Shown: positions 31,240 through 40,923, counted from the first letter of the stretch. The stretch: 64,000 bases of DNA from Hyphomonadaceae bacterium (GCA_024743315.1 JANSWU010000004.1:186001-250000), one strand, 5' to 3'. Made by a program: numbers and translations. Notes: a model not told the origin generated them from the sequence alone.

Positions 31240-31435
31240 TTGGACGTCTTCGGATCAGCGGATGAAGAAAGGGCTAAGCAATAGAACCCGGCCGCGAGCT
31301 CTTTAAGAGCGGGCGACCGGGCCGCTAATTCGAATAATGGATATGATTGCGGCCCTGCTCATGCGCGTCGCTTAGCAGGGCTCGCAGGCGCTGTCACTCG
31401 CCAATGGCGCTTTGTGCACAGTGCCGGTCTCGGGC

Positions 31436-31951
31436 TTAGCCTTCTGCGGCCGCGGCCGCGAGTTGACCAATGCTGCGCACTAGCGGCGGCGCGCCAGCCA
31501 TCAGGCTGCCAATCTCATGCTTGAAATTCTCGACCTGAACCCCGCCTGAGAGGATCATGTAGCGATCGACGATCAGCTGGTTGTTCGCCAGATACAGGCC
31601 GAACGCGTCCATTTGCATGTCCGCCTGGTTGAGAATCTCCCAGGTCGTGCCTTCTGGAATGTCATGTATGGACCCGATCAGAACGCCCTGACAGGCGGCG
31701 GCCTCGTCACAGACTTTCAACAAGACGAGATATTTGAAACCGCTTGGGGTTTCGACGACGATTCCGTTTCGGGCCGGCATCTCTTCAATAATCGTATGAT
31801 CATATCCGGTCACGATTGCCCGCATGTCGGCCATGGTGACGGCGGAAACGATTCGCGTGTCCGGGGCCGGCGTATCGTCGGATTGGGCCATAACAGGAAT
31901 GGAGGAAAATACGGCTGCAACTGCAGTCGCTGCTAGGAAAGACTTGAGCAT
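31436..31951 (-). CDS. Hypothetical exported protein, YbjN-like
   Basis: 171 aa; signal peptide; YLVLLKVCDEAAACQGVLI resembles the YbjN sensor-fold family. Confidence 0.65.
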   Translation of the reverse strand: MLKSFLAATAVAAVFSSIPVMAQSDDTPAPDTRIVSAVTMADMRAIVTGYDHTIIEEMPARNGIVVETPSGFKYLVLLKVCDEAAACQGVLIGSIHDIPEGTTWEILNQADMQMDAFGLYLANNQLIVDRYMILSGGVQVENFKHEIGSLMAGAPPLVRSIGQLAAAAAEG

Positions 31952-32004
31952 ATTGGCTCCCTCTTCGCACTCTAACGCCAGAGTGTTTTCGAATTGGTCG
32001 CCCC

Positions 32005-32928
32005 CTAGTGGTTTGAACCTAGCACATTTTTTGTTTCTGCAACATCTAATTGCATTTGAGAAACCATGGCATCGAGGCTATCAAATTTTAACTCTGGCCG
32101 CAGGAAGCGGACCAGAGCGACTTCGAGATGCTGGCCATAAAGGTCGCCGTCAAAATCGAAAATGAAAGTCTCCAGGAGCGGGTCTCGGATGCCGGTTGTC
32201 GGCGTACGCCCGAAATTGGCAACGCCAGGGCGCCAGTCCTGCTCACCGGCAATCCGCGCTCGCACTGCATAAACACCGTGCCGAGGGTGGATCAGCTCGC
32301 CAAGATGCAGGTTTGCGGTTGGAAACCCGATCGTCCGCCCGCGTTTTTCGCCATGCTCGACCAAGCCATCGACGACCCAGTCATGACCGAGGATCTCCGC
32401 CGCCCTCTCAGGCTCACCCGCGATCAGCGCTTCGCGGATCGCTGTGGACGAGGCTTTCGCGCCCAAGGCTTCAATCTTCTCAATAATGGTGACGCCAAAT
32501 CCGAGTGCCCGTCCTAAGGAGGCAAGGCGACCCGCATCGCCCATGCGCCCGCGCCCAAATCGGAAATCAAAGCCAACCGTGACATGAGACGCCCCGATAC
32601 CATCTTTCAATACGTCCCGGGCAAAGGCTTCATCGGTCATCGCCGCCATGTCGGCATTAAAAGGAAGTTCGAAAATCGCTTTTGCACCGAGCTCAGCCAG
32701 ACGCGCATTGCGCCGGGACGGGCGATAGATCCGGAACGGCGGATCGTCCGGCCGGAAAAAAGCGCGTGGGGGTGGTTCAAACGTCGCGACGCCCAGCGGC
32801 CCTTCCCCGGACGCCGCACCCTCGATGACCGCGCGGTGACCGGCATGCACGCCGTCAAAATTGCCCAATGCAACTGAGAAACCGCGCGCGGAGTCCGGTA
32901 CATCACGATAATGGGCAATCACTGTCAT
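32005..32928 (-). CDS. ribF: Bifunctional riboflavin kinase/FAD synthetase
   Basis: 307 aa; ALGNFDGVHAGHRAVI, KRGRTIGFPTANLHL. Confidence 0.95.
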   Translation of the reverse strand: MTVIAHYRDVPDSARGFSVALGNFDGVHAGHRAVIEGAASGEGPLGVATFEPPPRAFFRPDDPPFRIYRPSRRNARLAELGAKAIFELPFNADMAAMTDEAFARDVLKDGIGASHVTVGFDFRFGRGRMGDAGRLASLGRALGFGVTIIEKIEALGAKASSTAIREALIAGEPERAAEILGHDWVVDGLVEHGEKRGRTIGFPTANLHLGELIHPRHGVYAVRARIAGEQDWRPGVANFGRTPTTGIRDPLLETFIFDFDGDLYGQHLEVALVRFLRPELKFDSLDAMVSQMQLDVAETKNVLGSNH

Positions 32929-33387
32929 TTAAGCGTCCCGGCTGGGTACCATGACCATGGCTTCGCCCGAAATCGCCGCTTTGCCATCGACATTGCACGA
33001 CACTTTCAAGGTAACACGATTGCCGCGTTCCTGCTTTTCGGTGACCTCAACCCGGACAATGACATTGGACCCGATGAAGACCGGACGGCGAAATCGCATG
33101 TTCAATCCAACAAAGATTGATCCCGGTCCCGGCAAGTCATTTCCGAGGATCCCAGAAATATAGCTGGCGGTCAGCGCACCATGCGCGATGCGTTGCCCGA
33201 ACGCCGTATTCTTCGCGAACTCTTCATCCATGTGCAGTGGATTACGGTCGCCCGAGACTTCTGCGAACAGCTCGATGTCTTTCTCAGTGATCACATGATG
33301 CGTTTCATGGGTCATGCCCACGGACAGATCTTCGAACTTGTACCCGTCTTTATAAGTCATTGCGGCTGCGTCTCCGTTTTCGCTCAC
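32929..33387 (-). CDS. MaoC family dehydratase
   Basis: 152 aa; AEVSGDRNPLHMDEEFAKNTAFGQRIAHGALTASYIS. Confidence 0.92.
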   Translation of the reverse strand: MSENGDAAAMTYKDGYKFEDLSVGMTHETHHVITEKDIELFAEVSGDRNPLHMDEEFAKNTAFGQRIAHGALTASYISGILGNDLPGPGSIFVGLNMRFRRPVFIGSNVIVRVEVTEKQERGNRVTLKVSCNVDGKAAISGEAMVMVPSRDA

Positions 33388-33415
33388 GGCCTGTTACAAT
33401 GTGTTTCAGGTTTCG

Positions 33416-34273
33416 TCACCATGTGAGTTTCGGCATCGCCCATTTCGCGGACACGGCATAATCGCCGAGCAAGTCCGCGACCTCCTGCTCGAAATTCGCG
33501 CCATGCTCTTGCAAACCGGTGCCGACATATAGCCCGTCAAACCCGCGCGCGAGCGCGCCCGTCATGTCCGTCGCGGGACTATCACCAATACATAAAACGC
33601 GCGGCGTCGCAGGCTCGACACCGAGATCGGCCAAGCGCGCCAAAGCCAGATCATAGATCGGATCATGCGGCTTGCCGGGATAAATCACTTTGCCGCCTTC
33701 TTCCTCGAACACTTTGGCAAGGGCACCAGCGCACCAGTGCAACTGATCGCCAATGCGAACCCGGATATCCGGATTGGCGCAAATCATTTCCATTTCACGA
33801 TCGGCCGCTTCGGCCAGACGATTGCGATAATCGTCAGGATGGTCATTGATTTGATCTTCCAGACCAATGCACAGAACCGTATCCGACGTTCGAGCGTCGC
33901 CGAATTGCAGATCGAGGCCCTCATACAGGAACTTATCGTGCTCCCAGCCCTCATCTGCACCCATGCGCCAGAACACTTCGCCGACCCTTTGCGATAACAC
34001 TTCCCGGGTCGCGTCCCCTGAGGTCACACAATCATCAAACGCCTCAGGCGGCACACCGAGCGGATCGAAATAGCGAATCGCCTGTTCTTTCGGCACCGGC
34101 GCATTCGTAATCAGGCAGACGGCACCGCCCTGTTCGCGGAACCGGACCAGGGCCTCGCACGCCTCTTCGAACGCGTAGCGGCCATTGTGGATCACGCCCC
34201 AGACATCGCAAAGGATCGCATCATATTGATCGGCGAGCATGGCGAGACCGCCGGGAAATTGTGGATGAGTCAT
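33416..34273 (-). CDS. HAD-superfamily hydrolase (class IIA, TIGR01459-type)
   Basis: 285 aa; DAILCDVWGVIHNG, YPGKPHDPIYDLAL, CIGDSPATDMTGAL. Confidence 0.92.
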   Translation of the reverse strand: MTHPQFPGGLAMLADQYDAILCDVWGVIHNGRYAFEEACEALVRFREQGGAVCLITNAPVPKEQAIRYFDPLGVPPEAFDDCVTSGDATREVLSQRVGEVFWRMGADEGWEHDKFLYEGLDLQFGDARTSDTVLCIGLEDQINDHPDDYRNRLAEAADREMEMICANPDIRVRIGDQLHWCAGALAKVFEEEGGKVIYPGKPHDPIYDLALARLADLGVEPATPRVLCIGDSPATDMTGALARGFDGLYVGTGLQEHGANFEQEVADLLGDYAVSAKWAMPKLTW

Positions 34274-34309
34274 GGCCGCGACTTAGGCAGTGCCCCTTGT
34301 CGCGTCAAT

Positions 34310-35626
34310 CTAGGAGGCGCGTGTGGTCAACATACGGACCAGTTCAGCTGGCGGCGCTGTTTCCTCCATCAGTGAGGATTTGATCGGTCGCGGCGCGCCA
34401 AAAATATGGCCCTGGCCGTAAGGAATGCCATATTCGAGGACTTCGACCACACTGACTTCTTCTTCAATTTTTTCAGCAATCAGCGTAACCCCATAGCGCG
34501 AGCAGACCGCGGCGACTTCCTCGCCAGAGATCTTGCGCTCAACCGAAGATCGGGGGCGCGGGCCAAACGGATCCCGCAATTGATCAATCAGGGCACCGCC
34601 TTTGAATTTCACGAACCGAATGCCTGCATCCTGAAGGCGCGGCAGATCAATATCGATGGTCTCGGCATGATCAATTGAGAATCGGAACCCGAGCGCGGTG
34701 AGGCGCTCCATGGCTTCGCGCATCTGGCGCGACCGGTGTTCGAACCGGCTCGCCTGGATCTCGAAAATGAGCGCACCCGCAAGATCACGATTCTGCTCTA
34801 GGTGATTGAGGAAAAACGGAAAAAAGTGCGGATCCTCGAGCGAATGCGAGGACACATTACAAAACACACCGACGCGCCGATCGCGGGCGGCGAGCCGTCG
34901 AACCACTTCGACCGACCGATACAGCATCATATTGTCGATCACGCCGAGCAGATTGGCACGGCGTGCAGCATCTAGAAACGCACCCGGCAAGATCAGGGAC
35001 CCATCCGGATCGCGCAGGCGTGTAAAGCCTTCATAGAAAGACACGCGGCGCTGCGGCAGCGAAACGATCGGTTGCAGGTGCAAATCGACCCGGCCATCTT
35101 CCAGCGCATCTTTCACGCGGCGCAGAACCGCATCTTCCTGGGGGGCGACATCGCCAGTGGTTTCAGCGTCCGCCAGTTTGGTCTCGAAGCTCTTGGACAG
35201 ACGTTCGATCAGTGTTTCGAGCTGGCGCATCTCGCTGACCAGCGCGTCGCGCCGTTCTGTCAGTTCCTGTTTGACAGTGATTTCAACCGCGCTGGTGCGC
35301 GCTTCCATCACGTCGATACGCTCCTTGGCATCTTTTTGAGCCGACTCAACCTGATCCATGCGCGCGGTGATCTCGGTCGACTCGCCAGCCCGCGTTGCGA
35401 ACAGATGAACCTGGCCGAGCAAGGCTGTCATGATCGCGCCGCCGCAGATGGCCAGAGTCAGCTCGACTTCGGCGAAACTATAGAGCCCCCAACCGGCTCC
35501 AGCTCCGATCAAAGCATAGATCATAAAGAACAAGGCAATCATCACTCTCAGCCCCTGCCGACGCAATATGCTTAACAAATATGCGCCAAACGTTAACGAA
35601 TTGGTAGCAATAGGGCTGATTTGCAC
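34310..35626 (-). CDS. EAL-domain protein, TipF-like (2 TM + coiled coil + degenerate EAL)
   Basis: 438 aa; two N-terminal TMs, long coiled coil, EAL domain with EGF for EAL and DHAET for DDFGT. Confidence 0.78.
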   Translation of the reverse strand: MQISPIATNSLTFGAYLLSILRRQGLRVMIALFFMIYALIGAGAGWGLYSFAEVELTLAICGGAIMTALLGQVHLFATRAGESTEITARMDQVESAQKDAKERIDVMEARTSAVEITVKQELTERRDALVSEMRQLETLIERLSKSFETKLADAETTGDVAPQEDAVLRRVKDALEDGRVDLHLQPIVSLPQRRVSFYEGFTRLRDPDGSLILPGAFLDAARRANLLGVIDNMMLYRSVEVVRRLAARDRRVGVFCNVSSHSLEDPHFFPFFLNHLEQNRDLAGALIFEIQASRFEHRSRQMREAMERLTALGFRFSIDHAETIDIDLPRLQDAGIRFVKFKGGALIDQLRDPFGPRPRSSVERKISGEEVAAVCSRYGVTLIAEKIEEEVSVVEVLEYGIPYGQGHIFGAPRPIKSSLMEETAPPAELVRMLTTRAS

Positions 35627-35640
35627 CTCGTGCCAAGAGA

Positions 35641-36108
35641 TCAGCCTAGGCCATCCACTGCATTTCGTTCCGCATCGAGGAATTCGCGCAACGCTTGAAG
35701 CGTTGGGAGTATTTTCGTGAGCTGCGAGATGTCCTGACCTTGCAAGACAATCTCGGCCAGAGGCGCCATGGCATCGATCCCGCGTTGCCGCGCGGCGCGC
35801 CCGGCCTTTGTAATCGTGATAATTTTTCGCCGGCGATCTTCTTCGCTGCCGATAATCTCGACATAGCCCTTGCGCTCAAGCTTGCCGAGGATCGCGGTCA
35901 TGGACGGCTTGGTCATCTGAAAGGCTTTGGCCAGGTAAGACGGCGTCTTGCCATCTCCTAGGCGGACAAAATGATTGAGCACGCCGAATTCAGACGGGTT
36001 GAGGTCTGGCGCCAGCACTTTTGTGAATCGCGCCGTACTCAGCTGGTTGATGATCCCGATTTCATTGAACAGGGTGAAGACTATGCCAGCGGCTTGGGAA
36101 TCGCTCAT
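35641..36108 (-). CDS. MarR family transcriptional regulator
   Basis: MSDSQAAGIVFTLFNEIGIINQL... start at 36108 gives a 4-bp ATGA overlap with the upstream stop; winged HTH (PSYLAKAFQMTKPSMTAILGKLERKGYVE). Confidence 0.88.
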   Translation of the reverse strand: MSDSQAAGIVFTLFNEIGIINQLSTARFTKVLAPDLNPSEFGVLNHFVRLGDGKTPSYLAKAFQMTKPSMTAILGKLERKGYVEIIGSEEDRRRKIITITKAGRAARQRGIDAMAPLAEIVLQGQDISQLTKILPTLQALREFLDAERNAVDGLG

Positions 36109-37262
36109 GCGTTGGAGCTTATCAGCTTGCTCTCGACCGGCCAACGCGGGCTAGCGGCGGGAAATTTGGTGTAACCAACACGGCCCAACATATGCAGGAC
36201 GCCATTCGGTTGGACATTCAGTTCGGCGCGGATTGCCTCATAAGGCTCGGCCATTTCCGGAAACTCCTGAAGGATCTGACTGAGCGGATGCACGCACAGG
36301 CCAATCTGTTGCGCGGCCAGATTCATCCGCACCCAGGCGCGCCCCGCTTGCAATTGACTGAGCCGCGAATTTTCCTCCGCCTTGACCCAGACAAAACCCT
36401 GCGCCGAGTGGATGATCGGATGATACATTTTCAGCCCTTCATTATAAGCCGTGCTACCAGGCGTATCGAGTCCCTCAGGGGTGACAATTCCGGTCATCTT
36501 GAACAGCCCCATCGGGATCCCGCCCATATCAATCCCGTCCGGATTATCGACGACGGCGCGATTGCCAATCCGCATGAGGTCAACGCTTTCACGGCGGGTC
36601 AGATCGGTTGCCATCTCGATCTGAAAGCCTTGCCAGGCGAGCTCGATGATTCGGGTGCGCTGCGCGGCTTCAAGGGTTCCGCCAATCTCCAAGTCGCCCT
36701 GCCCACCTGCAATCACGGTCTCTAAAGCGCTAGACGCGACGGGTTGCTCGGTATCGTAGGGCTCCTTGGTTGACCGGCGCGCGAGCACACTTTGGAAAAG
36801 CGGATCTTTAGGCGCGGTTTCGGAGCGTTCGAAGCGAACTTGTGCGATGCGATTACCGTTCAAGCGAGGCGAGGGTTGGCCGTCCGGAAACGGCGTCACG
36901 GTCGCGACATATCCGCGTTCAGCGGCCGCCATGACGAGCAATTCGAGCAGGCAACCGAAGCCAATCGTGATTTGGCGATCAAACGGGTCAGTATGCGGCA
37001 ACCGGCGCTCAAGATCGACATAGACATCAATTCGATCGTCGCCGACCAGGTCAAATTGCCAAGGCTGACGATTATGTGGATTAGGAGCCAGAATGGCATA
37101 GGCCAGAGCGTCAATTCGCGCATCGCCGAAACTCTCGCCGGCTTGCTGCCAGGGCGCGCGCGCTTTTGACAGGCCGGGCCCATGGGCCACGCCAACCACA
37201 CTTGCACCGCCCACCAAAGCCGTCGCTCCGCCGGTTATCAACAAGGTTCGCCGTGTCAGCAT
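36105..37262 (-). CDS. Acg-family FMN-binding oxidoreductase (nitroreductase-like), signal-bearing
   Basis: 385 aa; MLTRRTLLITGGATALVGG N-terminus; ILAPNPHNRQPWQFDL. Confidence 0.85.
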   Translation of the reverse strand: MLTRRTLLITGGATALVGGASVVGVAHGPGLSKARAPWQQAGESFGDARIDALAYAILAPNPHNRQPWQFDLVGDDRIDVYVDLERRLPHTDPFDRQITIGFGCLLELLVMAAAERGYVATVTPFPDGQPSPRLNGNRIAQVRFERSETAPKDPLFQSVLARRSTKEPYDTEQPVASSALETVIAGGQGDLEIGGTLEAAQRTRIIELAWQGFQIEMATDLTRRESVDLMRIGNRAVVDNPDGIDMGGIPMGLFKMTGIVTPEGLDTPGSTAYNEGLKMYHPIIHSAQGFVWVKAEENSRLSQLQAGRAWVRMNLAAQQIGLCVHPLSQILQEFPEMAEPYEAIRAELNVQPNGVLHMLGRVGYTKFPAASPRWPVESKLISSNA

Positions 37263-37280
37263 GATCAGTCTCCATAATTG

Positions 37281-37296
37281 TTAGTTATCAAACTAA
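37281..37296. promoter_or_regulatory. Probable MarR operator
   Basis: TTAGTT-ATCA-AACTAA palindrome 19 bp upstream of the acg-marR operon start. Confidence 0.5.
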
Positions 37297-37451
37297 TTAT
37301 TATTCCCAGCATGTCAAGCCGTGATCGTGACATTGGAGTCACACTGGAGCGCAGTTCGAAATTTTGGAGGATGATTCCTGCAGGGCCGGGTTTGACAGCG
37401 GGCGCCACGCTTTTTACCCAAGAGTTCAAATCCCAATACGCCCCAGGTCCA

Positions 37452-37525
37452 CGGTCACACTTGACCGGATGGGGGCGTCTCGGGGGAGACCGGGGTCCTG
37501 TTCGCGCAGGACCCCGTCGCTTTTT
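37452..37525 (+). terminator. Tandem hairpins ending in an intrinsic terminator, no upstream CDS
   Basis: CGGTCA-cact-TGACCG; GTCTC-gggg-GAGAC; CGGGGTCCTG-ttcgcg-CAGGACCCCG then tcgcTTTTT. Confidence 0.7.
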
Positions 37526-38238
37526 CAGGGGGAAGGATTCGTCACGAATACCGGTTCGGAAAGCGGCCAGGCCAACGCACCATTTGTACGATCGCAGCCG
37601 ATGCGAACCACTTCAACTTCGGATTCGACGATTGGTCCCGCGGGCTCTCGTCCGCACCCTTCGAGCAGGGCTCTAAACTCCTGCTCATAAGTTACCAGGT
37701 ATCCCGCAGCGACCCGCTCGACTTGCAGGTCGCCCGTATCGAAGACTTTGGTTCCACGTGTGGCGGGTCGCGCCTCCAGGACAGCAGCATCAAAACCGCC
37801 GGGGGGAAACCCCTCCTCGACCACGCGCAGCGCATCCGCCTGTTCATAGGCTTTGTTCAAGGCGAATACGACGTCCTCGATCCCTGGTGGTCCGACCGCC
37901 ATCAGCGGCACATCCCGCCCGGCCCGCCACGAGGCATTGCGCGTATCGTCCAGACCTTCCAGGTCCGCAGCGTGCAGGGAGAACACCATAACCGCATCGA
38001 GCTGTCGCAAGTCCGATTCCGAAAGCCCGCCGACAAGTCCTCCCGGGGCGCCGAACAGGATGCGCTTCCCGCCGGCGATAACTAAAGCGCAAGGTCGATT
38101 ATTGGTCAGGCCTGGGCACGGTAAAAGCGCGAACGCGTCTGGCGCCACCTCGATTCGTTCGGCAGGAGGTGCGGCCGCATCCGGCGCGCACGCGGTGAGG
38201 CACCCAAGGAGAAGGCTCGTGATCCAGCGCATATCCAA
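37525..38238 (-). CDS. Lipoprotein with degenerate metallo-beta-lactamase-like fold
   Basis: 237 aa; lipobox; CALVIAGGKRILFGAPGG...DAVMVFSLHAADLEGL...VPLMAVGPPG resembles an MBL core without HxHxDH. Confidence 0.6.
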   Translation of the reverse strand: MDMRWITSLLLGCLTACAPDAAAPPAERIEVAPDAFALLPCPGLTNNRPCALVIAGGKRILFGAPGGLVGGLSESDLRQLDAVMVFSLHAADLEGLDDTRNASWRAGRDVPLMAVGPPGIEDVVFALNKAYEQADALRVVEEGFPPGGFDAAVLEARPATRGTKVFDTGDLQVERVAAGYLVTYEQEFRALLEGCGREPAGPIVESEVEVVRIGCDRTNGALAWPLSEPVFVTNPSP

Positions 38239-38255
38239 GGCAATACTCAGACTCG

Positions 38256-39110
38256 CTATCCGAGCACAGTTGCTTTTTGCTCCGCGACAATCTCGTTCTC
38301 GATATAGCCCAGGCCCGAGACCTCGATACGCACCCGGTCACCCGCTTTCAGCCATTTTGGCGGTTCAAAGCCCGCCCCGACTCCTGCCGGTGTTCCCGTG
38401 AAAATGACATCGCCGGGCTCCAGCGTGAAAGCTGCGGTCAGATGGGCGATTTGTTGGGAAATCGAGAAGATCATATCCCGAGCATGGCCGCATTGGCGCA
38501 GCTCGCCATTGACATGTGATGTTACCTCAAGCGCCCCGAAGTCTTCAATCTCATCCGGTGTGACCAGGACGGGCCCGAATGGCGCATGCGTGTCAAACCC
38601 TTTGCCCATGATCATGGTCTGACTGGCGCGCTGCCAATCACGCACGGAATAGTCACATCCGCAGCAATAGCCGGCGATCAATTCATGCGCCCGCGATTCT
38701 GGAACATGCCGACCGCGTTTGCCGATGATGGCGACAATCTCCGCCTCATAATCGAGTTGTTCAGACACGGCGGGCAAATGTACCGGCGCAAATGGGCCAT
38801 TGGCCGCGGTCGCCTGCTTGTTGAACCATTTCTGTACGCTTGGCGCCGTGTTCTTGATGAAGGACACAGACTCCTTGACGTGGGCAGCATAGTTCAAGCC
38901 GATCCCGAGAATCTTCCGAGGTCGCAGAATGGGTTGGACAAAGCTCGCCTCTGACACAGGGATTTCCCCTGCCTCTCCCGCCCGCATTGTGGCCGTCTCC
39001 AAGTCTGGAAGAAGCTCACTCACGTCATGCGCGTGGGTCAACTGAATCGTTTCGCCAGCAACTAATCCCGCATGCGTCTGGCCATCTTTATTTACATTCC
39101 CCCATCTCAT
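38256..39110 (-). CDS. Fumarylacetoacetate hydrolase family protein
   Basis: 284 aa; ILGIGLNYAAHVKES, DYEAEIVAIIGKRGRHV, IFTGTPAGVG. Confidence 0.93.
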   Translation of the reverse strand: MRWGNVNKDGQTHAGLVAGETIQLTHAHDVSELLPDLETATMRAGEAGEIPVSEASFVQPILRPRKILGIGLNYAAHVKESVSFIKNTAPSVQKWFNKQATAANGPFAPVHLPAVSEQLDYEAEIVAIIGKRGRHVPESRAHELIAGYCCGCDYSVRDWQRASQTMIMGKGFDTHAPFGPVLVTPDEIEDFGALEVTSHVNGELRQCGHARDMIFSISQQIAHLTAAFTLEPGDVIFTGTPAGVGAGFEPPKWLKAGDRVRIEVSGLGYIENEIVAEQKATVLG

Positions 39111-39239
39111 TTGCGTGTGACCTCTTCGCTACGATTGACTGAAACCGGACATTTTCTCTGAGAGTTTCAATTGAAGGCTTTGCATCGGACGTCTAGTCCT
39201 TCGACCTTCATTGGTGGGACAATAGAAAGTAGAGTGACC

Positions 39240-40904
39240 ATGGCACAAGGCCTCCGCGCCCAGGAAAGCACGCTTGCAGACCTTCTTTGCAATGGCATGG
39301 AAATGGCGATGCCGCCTTACCAGCGCAGCTATTCGTGGGAAGTCGCAGAAGCACAGGCGCTATTGTCTGACTTGCGCGATGCCAGCGATAGCGGTGAGAG
39401 CCACTTTATCGGCGCGATCGTTTTGGTCAGAGAGACGTCTGGCCGGTTTTTGATCGTCGATGGGCAACAGCGCCTTACGACCCTCACTATTTTGCTTTCG
39501 GTCTTGCGCGACACGGAAACGGATCCCGAGCGTAAAGCTGAAATCCATGCCCTGATCGCTGATCAGGATGGTCCCAATGGCCCCGCCTGGCGGATTTCTC
39601 TGAATCATATTGACGGCCCGTACTTGCGTGAAGCGATCCAGACACATGGCGCCGCGCTGAAGCGCGAGGTCGAGCCGAACGATTCAGAGAGCCAGCGCCG
39701 CATGACGCGCAATCTTGAAAGCTATATCAAGTCGGTGCGAGCCATGTCGCCGGAAGCGCAGCGCGAATTGGCCGAAACAATTAAGAACCGTATCCTCCTG
39801 GTCCGGGTCGTGGTCGAAGATTGGGATGGCGGCTATAATGTGTTCCGGGTCCTGAACACCCGCGGCAAGGCGCCGAACACGCACGATATCATTAAAACTG
39901 ATCTGTTAGAAAATGCCCATCTGACACCGGAAGAGGCGGACGCGTTTTCGCGCGAATGGTCCGAGCATGAGTCGCGTTTGAGCGGATCCGGCTTTGATGA
40001 CCTGCTCAATCAGATCAGCACCCTGTATGCGCGGAAGACCAAGAAAGGTGCCAGCGAGTTTCGCAAAGCGGTGATCAATCGCTCGTCTGGCGGCACGCGT
40101 GAATTCCTGAGCCGCGAATTGCCCGCTTATGTGGATGCCTACGTTACCATTTCTACCGGGAAAGGCGAGTTCGGCGCTCTGACCGCGCAGGTCACACAAT
40201 GCCTGAATCATCTGCGCTTGATCGATCACCAGCTATGGCGCGCCCCGGCCCTGAAATTCCTGGTCAATTCCAATGGCAGCCCGGAGACAGCGTATAGATT
40301 CTTCAAGAGCCTCGAGCGCTTTGCCTATGCGGCGATGATGGCCATTACTGAACAGCGCAGCCGACAAAGACGGTATCAGAAAATTGCTGACAATGCCGAC
40401 AATCCGCGCGTCCTCTTATCTGAAAGCGGTCCACTTGCTTTGTCGCGCGACGAGCGCCGTGAAGTGTCCAATCGCTTGCGCAGCCGGTTTGGGGCCTTTG
40501 CACAACGCCGCGCCATCGCACTTCGCATGAATGCAGAGATCGAAGGTGGGGCGGCGCTCGGTCCCGACGACGGGGCAACGGTCGAGCATGTTCTACCAAA
40601 GAATCTTCCGAATGAATCACCGTGGCATCATGCGTGGCCGAACACAGCTGTGCATCGCGATCTGGTGGATACGCTCGGCAATTTCGCCCTGCTGTCTCAA
40701 GCGACCAACCAGAAAGCCGACAATCTCTCCTTTGAGGAAAAGCGCGCCCTGTACTTTGCCAACGGCGCTCCGGAATTCGCGCTGACGCGAGACATTCAAG
40801 AAAAAGTGGCGTGGACACCTGAGGTCACGCGAAAGCGGACCGAACATCTCGCAGCCATAATGGAACACGCGTGGCAGCTCGATCGCGGCATGATCAGGTT
40901 TTAA
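39240..40904 (+). CDS. DUF262 + DUF1524 (HNH) protein, GmrSD-like
   Basis: MPPYQRSYSW, FLIVDGQQRLTTLTILL (DGQQR), C-terminal TVEHVLPKN...DTLGNFALLSQATNQKADNLSFEEK. Confidence 0.9.
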   Translation: MAQGLRAQESTLADLLCNGMEMAMPPYQRSYSWEVAEAQALLSDLRDASDSGESHFIGAIVLVRETSGRFLIVDGQQRLTTLTILLSVLRDTETDPERKAEIHALIADQDGPNGPAWRISLNHIDGPYLREAIQTHGAALKREVEPNDSESQRRMTRNLESYIKSVRAMSPEAQRELAETIKNRILLVRVVVEDWDGGYNVFRVLNTRGKAPNTHDIIKTDLLENAHLTPEEADAFSREWSEHESRLSGSGFDDLLNQISTLYARKTKKGASEFRKAVINRSSGGTREFLSRELPAYVDAYVTISTGKGEFGALTAQVTQCLNHLRLIDHQLWRAPALKFLVNSNGSPETAYRFFKSLERFAYAAMMAITEQRSRQRRYQKIADNADNPRVLLSESGPLALSRDERREVSNRLRSRFGAFAQRRAIALRMNAEIEGGAALGPDDGATVEHVLPKNLPNESPWHHAWPNTAVHRDLVDTLGNFALLSQATNQKADNLSFEEKRALYFANGAPEFALTRDIQEKVAWTPEVTRKRTEHLAAIMEHAWQLDRGMIRF

Positions 40905-40923
40905 AGTCGAACGCCGTTTCGCG

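Noticed and set aside
31298-31381. Structured stretch between ileS and the YbjN-like gene (GCCCTGCT/AGCAGGGC, GCTCTTTAAGAGC) as an ileS riboswitch or T-box
   Set aside because: No T-box or known riboswitch signature; simplest reading is the terminator of the upstream minus-strand gene
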